Assembly (NCBI RefSeq): GCF_002979775.1
Contig: NZ_PCPR01000005.1
Coordinates: 146,192-210,191 of the forward strand
Length of the DNA: 64,000 bases
Source: Arthrobacter sp. MYb23
Lineage (GTDB): Bacteria; Actinomycetota; Actinomycetes; Actinomycetales; Micrococcaceae
Direction: 5' to 3'
The position numbers were made by a program, and so were the translations under genes. The notes under the pieces were generated by a model. It saw only the letters and a program-made list of their open reading frames with translations. It did not search any database and was not told the DNA's origin. Of the stretch, positions 25,654 to 34,964 are shown one piece after another. Within the stretch, counting starts at the first letter, position 1. Each line of letters begins with the position of its first letter.

Positions 25654-27374
25654 TGGGTGCCGTCCCCAGTGCACGTCTGGCAGACCTCCCGGATGAAGTA
25701 CCGGTTCTGATCGCCGGTGGCGGACCCAGCGGGTTGTTCCTCGCTCTGGACCTGGCCCAACGGGGGATCCGCAGCCTGGTGATTGAGCCACGCACCAGCA
25801 TCGATCAGGATCGACCGCGTGCCAAGACCACCAATGCGCGCACCATGACGCATCTTCGGAGGATCGGGCTGGCTGAGGCGCTGCGGAAGGCGGCACCGCT
25901 CCCGGTGGAGTTCGCACAGGACGTCATCTTCTGTTCCTCGTTGACGGGCAGGGAGATCCGGCGGTTCCCCCAAGCCTTCCAGCTTGAGACCGGCCGCTAT
26001 GAACCTCAACCCGAATGTGGCCAGCAGGTGCCGCAGCCGGTGCTCGAATCCCTGCTGCGCCGTTCCGTGGAAGACTCTGCCCACGCCATGTTGCTGACGG
26101 GGCTCCGGGTGGAGTCCCACGCGACGTCGGCCATGGGGCAGGAGGTCACCGTGGTTGACCAGGCGGGCACCTCCCGGACTGTTCGCAGCAGTTTTCTGGC
26201 AGCGGCCGACGGCGGTTCATCCACCGTTCGCCGTGGCTTGGGAATCCGTCTCGAGGGAGGGTCAGCAACCCTGTCCAACATCAGCATCCTGTTCCGCTCC
26301 GGAGACCTCGCTGACACCATCAGCCTGGACCCGGCAGTGCAGTACTGGGTTCTTGGTCCCGGGACGGCCGGCATGGTGGGACGCATGAACATGGACCAGA
26401 CGTGGTGGGCCATTGTCCAAGGGGTGGACGGTTCCGCCGGTGGCCAGGACGTGGATGCTGTGGCGCTGGTTCGTTCGCTGGTAGGTGCCGACGTCGAGGT
26501 AGACGTGATCGCCACGGATCCTTGGACTGCCCGTATGCTCCTGGCTCCCAGCTATGGCCGTGATGGTGTGTTCCTGGTGGGCGATGCTGCGCACCAGAAC
26601 CCGCCGTGGGGTGGGCATGGATTCAACACGTGCATCGGGGACGCCGCGAATTTGGCGTGGAAGATTGCTGCCGCCTTGGAAGGGTGGGCCGGGCCGGATT
26701 TGCTGGATAGTTACGGCGTTGAACGCCGGCCCGTTGCAGAGCGGACCATCGGTGACGCCGCAGCCAACGGCAAGGCCTTGGCGTACCATTTTGCGGATCC
26801 TGCCTTGGAACTTGACGGAGAAGCCGGCCATGCCGCACGGGCAAACGCCCGCGAAGCCCTGAGCGTGAAGCAAAGCGAGTTCGACTCGTTGGGTCTGGTG
26901 CTTGGCTACTCCTACTCAGGGTCTCCTCTGGTGGTCCCGGACGGATCTCCAGTACCTGCCGAACACCCCATCCGTTACACGCCCACAGCCACCCCGGGTG
27001 CACTTCTTCCCCATGTATGGCTGGATCATTCGACGTCCATCTATGACGTTCTGGGGCCGGTCTTTACGCTGCTGGTGGACGCCGAAACCCTGGCTGGCGC
27101 CGCCGTCGAGAGTGTTTACGCTCCAGTTTTAGAAACAGCAGCAGAACAGCGAGTGCCGGTGACCGTGGTGGCCTTACAGCAGGCGGACAACGGGATTCCG
27201 ATGACGGATCTCTGGGCCGCCGACGCTGTACTCGTCCGTCCCGACCAGCACGTTGCCTGGCGGGGTTCCTCCGCCGAGGCAGCGGCACACGCCCTCGTCA
27301 TCGCCGCGGGATGGACCCGTTCCGAATCATCGCATCTCAAGGAGAGTGCACATGCCGACGCCGTCATTTCGTGA
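25653..27374 (+). CDS. FAD-dependent aromatic hydroxylase (PheA/MhpA class)
   Basis: This 573-residue class A flavoprotein monooxygenase has VLIAGGGPSGLFLALDLAQRG (FAD dinucleotide motif), the DG motif FLAAADGGSSTVRR and the second FAD motif GDAAHQNPPWGGHGFNTCIGDAANLAWKI. It should hydroxylate a phenolic ring with NAD(P)H and O2. Related enzymes act on phenols, resorcinols, 3-hydroxyphenylpropionate and phloroglucinol-like rings; the substrate here is not readable. It overlaps the FAH gene by 1 nt (TGATG) and the DUF3500 gene by 23 nt, so it belongs to one transcript with them. Confidence 0.87.
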   Translation: MGAVPSARLADLPDEVPVLIAGGGPSGLFLALDLAQRGIRSLVIEPRTSIDQDRPRAKTTNARTMTHLRRIGLAEALRKAAPLPVEFAQDVIFCSSLTGREIRRFPQAFQLETGRYEPQPECGQQVPQPVLESLLRRSVEDSAHAMLLTGLRVESHATSAMGQEVTVVDQAGTSRTVRSSFLAAADGGSSTVRRGLGIRLEGGSATLSNISILFRSGDLADTISLDPAVQYWVLGPGTAGMVGRMNMDQTWWAIVQGVDGSAGGQDVDAVALVRSLVGADVEVDVIATDPWTARMLLAPSYGRDGVFLVGDAAHQNPPWGGHGFNTCIGDAANLAWKIAAALEGWAGPDLLDSYGVERRPVAERTIGDAAANGKALAYHFADPALELDGEAGHAARANAREALSVKQSEFDSLGLVLGYSYSGSPLVVPDGSPVPAEHPIRYTPTATPGALLPHVWLDHSTSIYDVLGPVFTLLVDAETLAGAAVESVYAPVLETAAEQRVPVTVVALQQADNGIPMTDLWAADAVLVRPDQHVAWRGSSAEAAAHALVIAAGWTRSESSHLKESAHADAVIS

Positions 27375-28587
27375 CTACCTCTACGCGCCGGATCATCCGC
27401 GCGTAGCGAAACTCCGCGGCCTGGACGCACGCTCCTACGCGGAAGCCGCCAAGGACGATTCCTTCGCCGGGCCCATGATCGAAGGCTGGAAGAAGCTATA
27501 CCCCGAACCGTTCCTGGGCGTGACCAACGATGGTGTGGTGCGTGAAGGCTTGTTCCCGCTGACAGAAGCCCGTCCCGGCGAGGAGGCGCCGACGTCGGAC
27601 ATGGTGACCGCCGCGGACAAACTGCTTGCGTTGCTGAGCTCAACGCAGCGGGAGCTGTTGACCTACGCGGTGGACGCTCACGAATGGCGCAGCTGGGCCA
27701 ACCCGGAATTCATGCAGCATGACACCGGGTTGCGCCTGGACGAGCTCGACGTTGCGGTCAGGGACGCTGCCTTGGCCGTGGTCGAGGCCAGCCTCAGCGC
27801 GGAGGGATACGCCCTGGTCCGGAATCTCATGCGGATCAATGGGTTCCTTGGTGATCTGGTGGACCTGCCATTGCTCATGAACGAGTTCAGCTACAACTTT
27901 GCGCTCTTCGGAGCACCTTCCGGAACGGAACCATGGGGCTGGCAGCTGTTCGGCCACCACGTGGCACTTAACTGTTTGGTGATTGGTACCCGGTTGGTGA
28001 TCTCGCCGGTCTTTTTGGGTGCGGAACCGGACGTGATCGACGTCGGTCCTCATCAGGGCGTCAAGGTTTTCAAAGAGCGCATCCAGTGGGCCCGGGAACT
28101 GATGGAGGCCCTGCCGGAGGCGCTCCGTGACGAGGCGGTGATCTTCGAGCATATGCAGGACCCCTCCATGCCCGCAGGGCGGCTGCATGCAGGGGACGAA
28201 CGGCACCTCGCTGGGTGCTTCCAGGACAACAGGGTGATTCCCTATGAGGGCATCCCAGTCAGCTCCATGCCAGCCTCCGCGCTGGCTCTTTTAGAGAAGA
28301 TCATGGGGGATGCCCTTGCCTACCTGCCGGCCGGGCCACGGGCTGCCCGGATCCGTGAGATCCAAGAGCACTACGGGGAGACGTTCTTCTCGTGGATCGG
28401 TAGCTGGCAGGGCGGGGAAGCCTTCTACTTCCGCATCCAGAGCCCCGTGGTCATCCTTGAGCTTGATCACCACACGGGCGTCTTTCTCGATAACCAGCAC
28501 CCCGCGCCTTTCCACATGCACACCGTGGTGCGGACTCCCAACGGCAACGATTACGGGCGGGCGCTGGTCAACGAGTTCATCGGCTAA
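27352..28587 (+). CDS. DUF3500 protein
   Basis: This is a 411-residue cytoplasmic-looking protein with no signal peptide or membrane segment. The ATG at 27352 follows AAGGAG and lies inside the end of the hydroxylase gene. Conserved-looking parts are FLGVTNDGVVREGLFPL (about 45-60), WGWQLFGHHVALNCLVIGTRLVISPVFLGAEPD, a run with YFRIQSPVVILELDHHTG and a C-terminal HPAPFHMHTVVRTPNGNDYGRALVNEF. The HH and HxH clusters could bind a metal. The family has no assigned biochemical function that I know. Its tight coupling to a flavin hydroxylase and an FAH enzyme suggests a catalytic step in the same aromatic or polyphenol pathway. A strong terminator follows. Confidence 0.82.
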   Translation: MPTPSFRDYLYAPDHPRVAKLRGLDARSYAEAAKDDSFAGPMIEGWKKLYPEPFLGVTNDGVVREGLFPLTEARPGEEAPTSDMVTAADKLLALLSSTQRELLTYAVDAHEWRSWANPEFMQHDTGLRLDELDVAVRDAALAVVEASLSAEGYALVRNLMRINGFLGDLVDLPLLMNEFSYNFALFGAPSGTEPWGWQLFGHHVALNCLVIGTRLVISPVFLGAEPDVIDVGPHQGVKVFKERIQWARELMEALPEALRDEAVIFEHMQDPSMPAGRLHAGDERHLAGCFQDNRVIPYEGIPVSSMPASALALLEKIMGDALAYLPAGPRAARIREIQEHYGETFFSWIGSWQGGEAFYFRIQSPVVILELDHHTGVFLDNQHPAPFHMHTVVRTPNGNDYGRALVNEFIG

Positions 28588-28619
28588 GCAGTTCGGCGTG
28601 AATTTGCTGCTCGAAGAAC

Positions 28620-28660
28620 GCAGAAGGCCCGGATCCTTTCGAGGGATCCGGGCCTTCTGC
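28620..28660. terminator. Strong bidirectional terminator
   Basis: A 17-bp perfect stem (28620-28636 with 28644-28660) around a 7-nt loop, with a central GGATCC in each arm. It separates the convergent DUF3500 and quercetinase-like genes and closes both operons. Confidence 0.88.
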
Positions 28661-28668
28661 CGTCAGTA

Positions 28669-29736
28669 CTAGATATCCAGTGCAATTCGCCGCTGCGGGG
28701 GAGGACCAACCACTGTCAGGTCCATCTCGGCTTGGGCGCGGCCGAAACCTTCCATGTCCATGTACGGTTCGCCGCCCTCGGTGTAGATGTAGTCTTCCGT
28801 GGGCTTGTTGAAGTATTCGAAGAAGCCGTTGAAGACCGATGGCGTCAGGAAGCCCACCATCTGGGTGTTGTGCGCATCGAACGCGAAGGAATGGATGGTG
28901 CCGGCCGGAGCGTGGACAAAGTCGCCCTTGGTCAACAGCATTTCGCGGCCGTTGGCGTAGAGCCACATCCGGCCCTCCGTGCACAGGAAGTTCTCAGTGT
29001 GCTCGGAATGGAAGTGCAGCGGAATGTACGGCGACTTGGCGCCCTTGGTGTGCACCGCGAAGTAGTTATCACCGGTGTTCTGCGGACGCGAGAGGTAGGA
29101 GAACATGGTCTGGTAGCTGACCAACCGTTCTCCTTCGCCGGCACTGAGGAAGTACGGGGCCAACGACGCCGGGAGTCCTGCACTGTGCTGGAGGCCCGGT
29201 TGTACGCGTTCAATGTCAGGGAAAGTGAGGCCGAATTCGGCGCCCACCTCCGCCTGCTCCTGGAGGCTCGGTTTGTGGCCGGCGTGGGCGGGCGGAACGT
29301 GGGAATCCAAGGGTGTCCCAATGCGCTCGTAGTACGCCTCGGCCCCGCCCGGAGTCATCCAGTTGAGGAACCGCGTGTAGTGGCTGGCCATCCGGTAAGC
29401 GTGGGGTGTACCCGGGGGAATGACCACCGAATCCCCCGGGGTTAGGATGCGGCTTTCGCCGGGCAGCCAGACGTGGAGAATTCCGTCGAAGACGTACAGG
29501 GTTTTATGTTCGATCGCGTGGGTGACAAAGGGGGATTCAGCTCCCATGCCGCCTGAGACGTACGCGGCGCTGAAGATGCCGCCGGTGTCCGCTGCGCGGG
29601 CTATGAACGTGATCAACTGACCGTTGATCTCATACCTGGCTCCTTCACCGGAAGCCATGTAATAGGGGACCGCTTCGCCCGGGAGCGTGTTGGACAGGGG
29701 GAGTGCTTTGTTGATTTCCTCGACGCTGAGGGACAT
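28669..29736 (-). CDS. Bicupin dioxygenase, quercetin 2,3-dioxygenase-like
   Basis: This 355-residue protein has two cupin domains. Cupin 1 carries His73, His77 and His112 (THAIEH, PPGTPH). Cupin 2 has the full set His241-x-His243-x4-Glu248 (HFHSEHTE) and His282 in PAGTIH, after the pattern G-x5-HxH-x3,4-E-x6-G. Length and two-domain layout match bacterial quercetinases such as B. subtilis YxaG and Streptomyces QueD-like enzymes. These open the central ring of flavonols with O2, releasing CO and a depside (2-protocatechuoyl-phloroglucinol carboxylate from quercetin). The ATG follows GAAGGAAAGAAGGA. It is the last gene of the MFS-GH1-GH78 operon, which supports a flavonoid-glycoside substrate. 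Confidence 0.78.
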   Translation of the reverse strand: MSLSVEEINKALPLSNTLPGEAVPYYMASGEGARYEINGQLITFIARAADTGGIFSAAYVSGGMGAESPFVTHAIEHKTLYVFDGILHVWLPGESRILTPGDSVVIPPGTPHAYRMASHYTRFLNWMTPGGAEAYYERIGTPLDSHVPPAHAGHKPSLQEQAEVGAEFGLTFPDIERVQPGLQHSAGLPASLAPYFLSAGEGERLVSYQTMFSYLSRPQNTGDNYFAVHTKGAKSPYIPLHFHSEHTENFLCTEGRMWLYANGREMLLTKGDFVHAPAGTIHSFAFDAHNTQMVGFLTPSVFNGFFEYFNKPTEDYIYTEGGEPYMDMEGFGRAQAEMDLTVVGPPPQRRIALDI

Positions 29737-29812
29737 GTGTTCCTTCTTTCCTTCGTCGGACTGTGTGCCTGCTAGTAGCTTTGCTCATTGCGACCGCGGC
29801 GCAGAGCGGTGT

Positions 29813-29827
29813 TTTCAATCATTGGAA
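29813..29827. promoter_or_regulatory. Candidate IclR operator, site C
   Basis: TTTCAATCATTGGAA, near-palindromic and close to site B (TTTCAATGATTGAAA), lies 77-91 nt upstream of the quercetinase start. It also spans the last codons of the rhamnosidase gene, so it may be chance. Confidence 0.35.
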
Positions 29828-32098
29828 GGTGAGCTCAGCGGGGTGTCCGCTCCGGACATGCTGGCCCGGGCCCACAAGTTCCTCGTCCAGACCAGGAAGC
29901 CGCAGGACGGCTTCGCTGCCCTCCGGCACGGTGGCTGTGACTTCGAGGCGTCCGTCAACCAACTCCCACCGGACCGAAGCCTGTCCCAGTGGTGTTTCCA
30001 CGCTGGTCTCCGCCCACTCCAAGCCGCCGCCGGGCCTGGGAGCGATGAGGATGCGCCGGTATCCCGGTTCCAGTGGTGCGAGGCCGCCGATGGTCCTGTG
30101 CATCCAATCCACCACAGCACCCAGCGCATAGTGGTTGAAGCTGGTCATTTCGCCGGGGTTGATGGTGCCGTCGGGGAGCATTGAGTCCCAGCGCTCCCAG
30201 ATGGTGGTGGCGCCCATGGTCACCGAGTACAGCCATGAAGGGTTTTCGGTCTGGAGCAGCAGGCGGTACGCCTCATCGAGGTGGCCTGTGTCCGTCAGCG
30301 CATCGGTGACAAAGGGTGTTCCCGCAAAGCCGGTGGAGATCCGGAAGCCTGACTTTGCCACCAGTTCCGCCAGCCGTTCACCGGCAAAATCACGGTCAGC
30401 GTCGCCGAGGATTCCGAACACGATAGCCAGCGCATAGACGGTAGTGCAGTCGCTAAGGATGACCCCGTCCGATACGTAGTGCTCCGTGAATGAGGTTCGG
30501 AGCGCACCTGCCATCTCGCCAAACTCGGCGGCGGCGGCATCATCGCCCAGGACGGCTGCTGCGGAAGCCACCAATGATGCGGTCCGGAAGGCGCACAAGG
30601 TAGCCACCACGTGTTTGTCGGCCTTGGCAGCCCAGGGCTGGTCCGGGGCGGCGTCGGGATCAAGCCAGTCACCAAACTGGAAGCCGGTGTCCCACAAACC
30701 GTTGGGGGAGAGCTTGCTCCGAAGCCGCCGGGCGTGCCCGGTCATGGAGTCGAATTGTTCCTCCAGCACACGCTTGTCCCCGTATGCAGTCCAGAGGGCC
30801 CACGGAACCCATACAGCGGCATCGCTCCACACCGCTGCTGTATCCGGGGCACCGAACTCGGCGGGCTGCTCGATGTACTTCAGGACGTTGGGGACCACGA
30901 AGGGCACCAAATCGTTGTCATGCTTTTGCTCCAGCGCCAGGTCCCGCAGCCAATCCCTCAGAAAGTCGCGGCTGTCGAACAAGAACGCCGCACTGGGTGC
31001 AAAGGCCGAAAGATCACCAGTCCAGCCCAGGCGTTCGTCGCGTTGAGGGCAGTCGGTGGGCACGTCCACAAAGTTGCCCCTCATGCCCCAGACGGCATTC
31101 TGGTGAAGGCGGTTGAGCAGCGGATCGGAGGAAGCGAAGTGACCGATCCGCTTCATGTCAGAGCTGATAACGACGGCGGTCAGGCCGCCCTGGTCCCGGA
31201 GCGCGTTGATACCGCCGGGCCATCCTTCAACTTCGGCGTAGCGGAAACCATGAAAGGTCAGGGTCGGCTCAAAGACGTCTTCTCCGCCTGACAACGTGAA
31301 GCGGTCCGTCGCTTCCGCCGAACGCAGCGGCCGGGTGCCCAGTTCATTCTCTTCCAGCACCTCCGCGTGGCGGATCGTCACCACATCACCTGGAGCGCCG
31401 GTCACCGATGCTTGGACCCAACCCACCAGGTTCTGGCCAAAGTCAACCAAGACCTTCCCCGCCGGCGACGTCCACACCTTCACCGGCCGCAGCTCCATTT
31501 GGCGGCGTACCGGAGGGCCGATGTAGGGCTCAAGGCGGCTGAGGTCATCGTCGAGCGTGTGCACAGCGGACCACGCACCCGAGGTGAATCCGGGTGCCAG
31601 CCACGCGTCGTCGGAACGCCGGGCGTCAATGGACTGGCCATCGTAGAGGTCATTGGCAGTGGTGGCCGACGGCCCGGCGGTCCATGAGTCATCAGTGCCG
31701 ATGATTTGCTGGTGGCCGTCGGAAAAGAGGACGCGGAGCTCCGCGAACGCGCCGAGTTCCTGACCGTAGTACTTGGACCCGCCGGACCACGCCAGCCGCC
31801 CCCGGTACCAGCCGTTTCCCAGCGCCAGCCCAATGACCGTCGTCGTGCCGACCATATCGGTGACGTCGAGTTCGCTGTACCTGACGCGCCACTCAAAGCT
31901 CGACCAGCCGGGCGTCAGGAGGTCCTCGGAAGCACGTTGGCCGTTGACCCATGCCTCCACCACTCCGAGTGCGGAGAGGAACAAAGTGGCGGACTCAACA
32001 TCGCCGTGGCCTTCATCAAGAATGAACTCGCCACGGATCAGCGGTGCTCCGTCGAACTCTTTGTCCGGGGCGATCATGCGGGCATGCCAGGTAGTCAT
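29819..32098 (-). CDS. Alpha-L-rhamnosidase, GH78
   Basis: This 759-residue protein follows GH78 order: an N-terminal beta-sandwich with SALGVVEAWVNGQ and LTPGWSSFEWRVRY, then LALGNGWYRGRLAW, a concanavalin-like domain (VLVDFGQNLVGWVQ), the (alpha/alpha)6 catalytic barrel with VDVPTDCPQRDERLGWTGD (residues 344-362, including the catalytic-region Asp/Glu cluster), and a C-terminal beta domain. It is shorter than many GH78 enzymes because the most N-terminal accessory domain is missing. No signal peptide is present, so terminal rhamnose is removed inside the cell. With the adjoining GH1 enzyme it can strip a rhamnosyl-glucose unit such as rutinose from a flavonol. Confidence 0.87.
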   Translation of the reverse strand: MTTWHARMIAPDKEFDGAPLIRGEFILDEGHGDVESATLFLSALGVVEAWVNGQRASEDLLTPGWSSFEWRVRYSELDVTDMVGTTTVIGLALGNGWYRGRLAWSGGSKYYGQELGAFAELRVLFSDGHQQIIGTDDSWTAGPSATTANDLYDGQSIDARRSDDAWLAPGFTSGAWSAVHTLDDDLSRLEPYIGPPVRRQMELRPVKVWTSPAGKVLVDFGQNLVGWVQASVTGAPGDVVTIRHAEVLEENELGTRPLRSAEATDRFTLSGGEDVFEPTLTFHGFRYAEVEGWPGGINALRDQGGLTAVVISSDMKRIGHFASSDPLLNRLHQNAVWGMRGNFVDVPTDCPQRDERLGWTGDLSAFAPSAAFLFDSRDFLRDWLRDLALEQKHDNDLVPFVVPNVLKYIEQPAEFGAPDTAAVWSDAAVWVPWALWTAYGDKRVLEEQFDSMTGHARRLRSKLSPNGLWDTGFQFGDWLDPDAAPDQPWAAKADKHVVATLCAFRTASLVASAAAVLGDDAAAAEFGEMAGALRTSFTEHYVSDGVILSDCTTVYALAIVFGILGDADRDFAGERLAELVAKSGFRISTGFAGTPFVTDALTDTGHLDEAYRLLLQTENPSWLYSVTMGATTIWERWDSMLPDGTINPGEMTSFNHYALGAVVDWMHRTIGGLAPLEPGYRRILIAPRPGGGLEWAETSVETPLGQASVRWELVDGRLEVTATVPEGSEAVLRLPGLDEELVGPGQHVRSGHPAELTFQ

Positions 32099-32125
32099 CA
32101 GGTGGTCTCCAGTTTTAGGGTGTGG

Positions 32126-32167
32126 GCGGGCGAACTCAGGCGGGCGAACTCAGGCGGGCGCTGCTAG
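32126..32167. repeat. 14-bp tandem repeat, two exact units plus a decayed third
   Basis: GCGGGCGAACTCAG occurs at 32126-32139 and 32140-32153, followed by GCGGGCGCTGCTAG (32154-32167) with 10 of 14 bases kept. It lies between the GH78 start and the GH1 stop; the third unit holds the GH1 stop codon. Confidence 0.75.
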
Positions 32168-33453
32168 GCGGGCTGGTTGACGAGGGCAGCGGATTCGGTG
32201 ACCTCAAGCGATGCACCGTTGTTCTGCGCTACTCCACCCAGCCAAGAGGCGCTGGGCTTGGGCGTTCGCTCCTGCGTGGTGCGGTCCACTGCGATCAGGC
32301 CGAACTTGGGGACGTATCCAAAGATCCATTCGAAGTTATCGAACGCTGTCCAGGCGATGTAGCCCCGAACATCGATGCCGTCAGCCAAGCAAGACGCGAC
32401 GCCGGAAACTGCTGTCCGAAGATAGTCCAGGCGCTGGGTGTCGTCCTCGGTTGCCAGGCCGTTCTCGGTGACGATGACCGGGATCTGTGCAACCCGCGCA
32501 GCCTCGCGGATGGTCGCTTCCAGGCCCTCAGGGTAGATCTCCTCACCCATCTGATTGGTGGGGACGCCGTCCTCGGCGTGGACAAGGCCATCGGCTCCAA
32601 ACACAGTGCGGCCGTAGGTCTGGATACCCACAAAGTCGTCTCCGCGGGAAGCTTCCAGGAAGCGCTCGTTAACTTCGCGGCGGATACGCTCTGCGTTGAC
32701 TTCCCCTCCGGCTGCGGCATGAATGTCCGTGTTGGCCAAGGTCCAGCCCACCATGAGTTCGGGGTAGCGGGCCTTGATGGCATCGCGCCCGGCACGGTGC
32801 GCTGCGAGCTTCACATCGAAGCCTGCCGTGGAGACGGTGAATTGGAACGGGGCCACCCTTGCTGCGTCAATGTTGAGCCGTTCTGCGGCGGCCGCCCAGA
32901 TCGGTACCTGGCCGCGGCTCTCGGCAGGACCGCCACCGATGCCGATCTCCTTCAGCAGCCACGGGAGGTTCGGTTCATTGAGCGTGCAGGCAACGCCGAT
33001 CAGCTCGCCGAGGTGCTCGGTAACACGCTCGCAATAGCGTGCGAAGCGTTCCGGGGTGGCCGGGTCTTCCCAGCCGCCGGCGGCGAGCAGCCACAGGGGC
33101 GAGGTGAAGTGATGGAACGTGACCACCGGCGTCAATCCGTGCTCGTGGCAGGCCTCCAGGACGCGGCGGTAGTGGTTCAGGGCCGCCGTCGAGAACTGCC
33201 CTTCCTCGGGTTCGATGCGTGCCCATTCCAGGGAGAAACGGTAGGTGGTGAATCCCAGGCTCGCGATGAGTGCCACATCCTCGCGGTACCGGTGGTAATG
33301 GTCGATCGCGTCGCCGGAAGGCTCAGCGAAGATGGTGCCGGGCAATTGCTCCAGGAACCACGTGTCGCTGTTGACGTTGTTCCCTTCCACCTGGTGGGCT
33401 GCGGTGGCTACTCCCCAGAGGAAGCCATCAGGGAAGGACTGGGAGGTGGTCAT
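32164..33453 (-). CDS. Beta-glucosidase, GH1
   Basis: This 429-residue TIM-barrel glycosidase starts FPDGFLWGVATAAHQVEG, the GH1 N-terminal signature. The acid/base Glu160 lies in TLNEPN and the nucleophile Glu330 in VTENG. The C-terminal region DNFEWIFGYVPKFGLIAVD is intact. It should hydrolyse beta-glucosides in the cytoplasm, since no signal peptide is present. The ATG at 33453 follows AAAGGA. Placed between the transporter and the rhamnosidase, it fits removal of the inner glucose of a rhamnoglucoside after the rhamnosidase. Confidence 0.9.
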   Translation of the reverse strand: MTTSQSFPDGFLWGVATAAHQVEGNNVNSDTWFLEQLPGTIFAEPSGDAIDHYHRYREDVALIASLGFTTYRFSLEWARIEPEEGQFSTAALNHYRRVLEACHEHGLTPVVTFHHFTSPLWLLAAGGWEDPATPERFARYCERVTEHLGELIGVACTLNEPNLPWLLKEIGIGGGPAESRGQVPIWAAAAERLNIDAARVAPFQFTVSTAGFDVKLAAHRAGRDAIKARYPELMVGWTLANTDIHAAAGGEVNAERIRREVNERFLEASRGDDFVGIQTYGRTVFGADGLVHAEDGVPTNQMGEEIYPEGLEATIREAARVAQIPVIVTENGLATEDDTQRLDYLRTAVSGVASCLADGIDVRGYIAWTAFDNFEWIFGYVPKFGLIAVDRTTQERTPKPSASWLGGVAQNNGASLEVTESAALVNQPA

Positions 33454-33516
33454 GTAAGTTCCTTTACGAGTCTGTGAATCGGTTGGTCTGTGAGGCAGTG
33501 GAGAGGCAGCCCGCTT

Positions 33517-34863
33517 CTAGCGGACACCCTTGATGAACGTGACGGTGATGCTGCCCATGGCGCACAGCGCGGCGGCCGCGAACCAGAGGAAGCCGTAGTT
33601 GTGGCCGCTGCCGATAGCGAGGATCGCCGGGGCAGCGGCGGGGACGATGATGTTGGGGATGCTCAGTGCGAGGCTGAAAACTGCCATGTCCTTGCCGGTG
33701 TCCCGGGCGTCGGGGAGGACAGCGGCGCAAAGGGCCAGATCGACGGTGAGGTACATGGCCTGACCCATGGCGAAGATGATCCAGGCCACCACGAACTGCT
33801 CGAAGGACGTTGCCGTGGCGCCGATGACCAGGGCGGTGGCCATGAGGAGCGCCGCGCCAATCACAAACGGCTTGCGCCGACCCATCTTGTCGGAGAGCCA
33901 CCCTGATGCGGTAAAGAACAGGATGCTGACGGGGGCGGAAATCAAGGTGAGCAGGCCGGCGCTCTTCCCGGCTTCGGCGATCGGCATGCCGAGCCCGTCC
34001 ATCAGGAAGAAGATGAAGTAGGCAAAGAGCGCCGTCATCGCAATGCCTGCCAGGAATCGTGAAACCCAGGCCCAGGCGAAGTTGGGGTGCTTGCGCGGAT
34101 CAACGAGGAAAGACTTGGCCAAACCCTTGAGATCAAGCGGCGGCAGCTCGGCACGTGTCTTCGCAGGATCCTTGTAGAGGACCAACAGCGGAATGCTGCA
34201 GACGAGAGCCAGCAAAACGGGAACGCACATCATGAGCAGCGGCGCGTCCACCAGCCAAGCGGCAAGGTAGGATCCCGCGGACATTGCCAGCGCACCGGCC
34301 ATGCCCATGGCGCCCATGACGCGGGCGCGCTTGTTGTCCGGAAGGGCCTCGATGGGAATGACTGCGTAGGCGTTGAACGCTGCCTGTGCCGACACCAGGG
34401 CAACGACGTAGGCCGCGACAATGACCGGCGTCGACGGCACGGTACCTATGACGGCTGCGGCAAGCAGCGCCGGGACCAGTCCGCCAATGATCCATGGACG
34501 ACGACGGCCGAACCGGCCCGCTGTGCGGTCGGACAGCGCGCCGGTGAGCGGGATCGTGACCAGCAGGAGAAGCGAGCTGATGGAAACGGCCATGCCGTAG
34601 CTCGTCTCTTTGCTTGCCGGATCAACTGCGGCAAGGCGCAGCGAGAGTGCTGTGCCCAAAGTCAGGCTCATGATGTACATGCCCAACGCGGCGATGAGGA
34701 CCAACGCCATGGTCCTTTTGATGGACACCGGCTGCTTCGGCACAGTGCCCGACGGCGATGCGGCGGCTTTTGTGGCGACTGTTGCGCCAAGTTCAGCACG
34801 CCCGGCAGGTCCCGTGACCTGGGACGGGGCTGTTTCCATGAATTGCGATGTGGGGTCACCCAT
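33517..34863 (-). CDS. MFS / GPH-type sugar or glycoside transporter
   Basis: This 448-residue membrane protein has 12 predicted helices. The loop between helices 2 and 3 reads GALSDRTAGRFGRRRPWI, the typical (G/S)xxSDRTxxxxGRRRP motif shared by MFS and GPH disaccharide carriers. A long polar N-terminus precedes the first helix. I chose the ATG at 34863 because AAAGGAGG stands 7 nt upstream; an earlier in-frame start at 34890 has none. It should bring the intact glycoside into the cell, because both glycosidases lack signal peptides. It heads the operon and is divergent from the TetR regulator. Confidence 0.85.
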   Translation of the reverse strand: MGDPTSQFMETAPSQVTGPAGRAELGATVATKAAASPSGTVPKQPVSIKRTMALVLIAALGMYIMSLTLGTALSLRLAAVDPASKETSYGMAVSISSLLLLVTIPLTGALSDRTAGRFGRRRPWIIGGLVPALLAAAVIGTVPSTPVIVAAYVVALVSAQAAFNAYAVIPIEALPDNKRARVMGAMGMAGALAMSAGSYLAAWLVDAPLLMMCVPVLLALVCSIPLLVLYKDPAKTRAELPPLDLKGLAKSFLVDPRKHPNFAWAWVSRFLAGIAMTALFAYFIFFLMDGLGMPIAEAGKSAGLLTLISAPVSILFFTASGWLSDKMGRRKPFVIGAALLMATALVIGATATSFEQFVVAWIIFAMGQAMYLTVDLALCAAVLPDARDTGKDMAVFSLALSIPNIIVPAAAPAILAIGSGHNYGFLWFAAAALCAMGSITVTFIKGVR

Positions 34864-34964
34864 GAGAATCCTCCTTTGGACCAGAGCCACCGTTGGCTCT
34901 TTGTGACCGGTGATGCGGGCCGTTGAGGGACCGGCCCGTGATGTCTTCCAGCAACGTTAACTAA

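Noticed and set aside
32122..33477. 451-codon open frame on the plus strand opposite the GH1 gene
   Set aside because: GH1 motifs (NEPN, TENG) are intact on the minus strand; the plus-strand frame has no recognisable domain and no ribosome site.
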